The notes under the pieces were generated by a model. That model was given only the letters and a program-made list of their open reading frames with translations, searched no databases and was not told the origin of the DNA. This document shows positions 5,975 to 6,033 of a stretch of DNA of 6,033 nucleotides, piece by piece. Location: NCBI GenBank assembly GCA_947452325.1, contig CANGCZ010000106.1:1-6033 (forward strand). The letters are read 5' to 3'. This DNA comes from Comamonadaceae bacterium. GTDB taxonomy: Bacteria > Pseudomonadota > Gammaproteobacteria > Burkholderiales > Burkholderiaceae_C. Made by a program: the position numbers and the translations under genes. How positions within the stretch are numbered: position 1 is the stretch's first letter; each line of letters begins with the position of its first letter.

Positions 5975-6033
5975 TGGTGGCGCTTCACGGATTCGAACCG
6001 CGGACCTGTGGATTATGATTCCATCGCTCTAAC
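5975..6033 (-). tRNA. tRNA with anticodon CAU (elongator Met or lysidine-type Ile2), 5' part outside window
   Basis: Read on the minus strand, the 3' part of a tRNA is clear: encoded CCA (5977-5975), A73, acceptor 3' strand AAGCGCC (5985-5979), T-arm CGCGG-TTCGAAT-CCGTG (6002-5986), variable loop AGGTC (6007-6003), and anticodon arm with loop ATCATAA (6019-6013), giving CAU at 34-36. The D-arm remnant GTTAGAGC ends at the window edge, so the 5' acceptor strand is missing. The T-stem pairs fully with one G-U. The anticodon stem pairs at four of five positions, with A27 opposite C43. Presence of the usual GTTAGAGC rules against initiator tRNA. Elongator Met and Ile2 (C34 modified to lysidine by TilS, reading AUA) cannot be separated with certainty from this part. 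Confidence 0.92.

Overview
The window looks like ordinary chromosomal DNA from a betaproteobacterium, probably Burkholderiales. The reasons are a compact SBP-permease-permease-ATPase branched-chain amino acid transporter operon, a CAU-anticodon tRNA whose anticodon arm resembles betaproteobacterial examples, and a DUF3820 protein followed by a stand-alone NAD(P)HX dehydratase. Base composition is balanced to moderately GC-rich by eye. I cannot name a genus, and there are no signs of phage, transposons or CRISPR.

Layout. From position 1 to 3499 everything is on the minus strand. Read in the direction of transcription, it holds a periplasmic solute-binding protein (livJ/livK type, GTG start at 3499), livH, livM and the first 151 codons of livG, which runs off the left edge. 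Spacing is very tight (3-nt gap, 14-nt gap, 4-nt ATGA overlap), so this is one operon for an ABC importer of branched-chain or similar amino acids. A second ATPase, livF, would be expected beyond the left edge.

A 216-bp divergent intergenic region (3500-3715) holds inverted repeats and candidate promoters for both sides. To its right, on the plus strand, is the most informative gene of the window: a full-length 3,8-divinyl chlorophyllide 8-vinyl reductase (BciA/DVR type), an enzyme of (bacterio)chlorophyll synthesis. It has no other photosynthesis gene beside it. It suggests that the organism is a phototroph, for example an aerobic anoxygenic phototroph, or descends from one, with this step encoded away from the main photosynthesis gene cluster.

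After an 82-bp gap come a 72-residue DUF3820 protein and, overlapping it by ATGA, nnrD, the ADP/ATP-dependent NAD(P)H-hydrate dehydratase that repairs damaged nicotinamide cofactors. A perfect 10-bp hairpin with an A-tract on one side and a T-run on the other (5922-5961) lies between nnrD and a convergent minus-strand tRNA gene with anticodon CAU. The tRNA is cut by the right edge in its D-loop.

Functionally the window has three separate units: amino-acid import, one pigment-synthesis step, and cofactor repair with a small protein of unknown function. I see no new multi-gene system. The points most worth following are the orphan bciA and the structured divergent control region.
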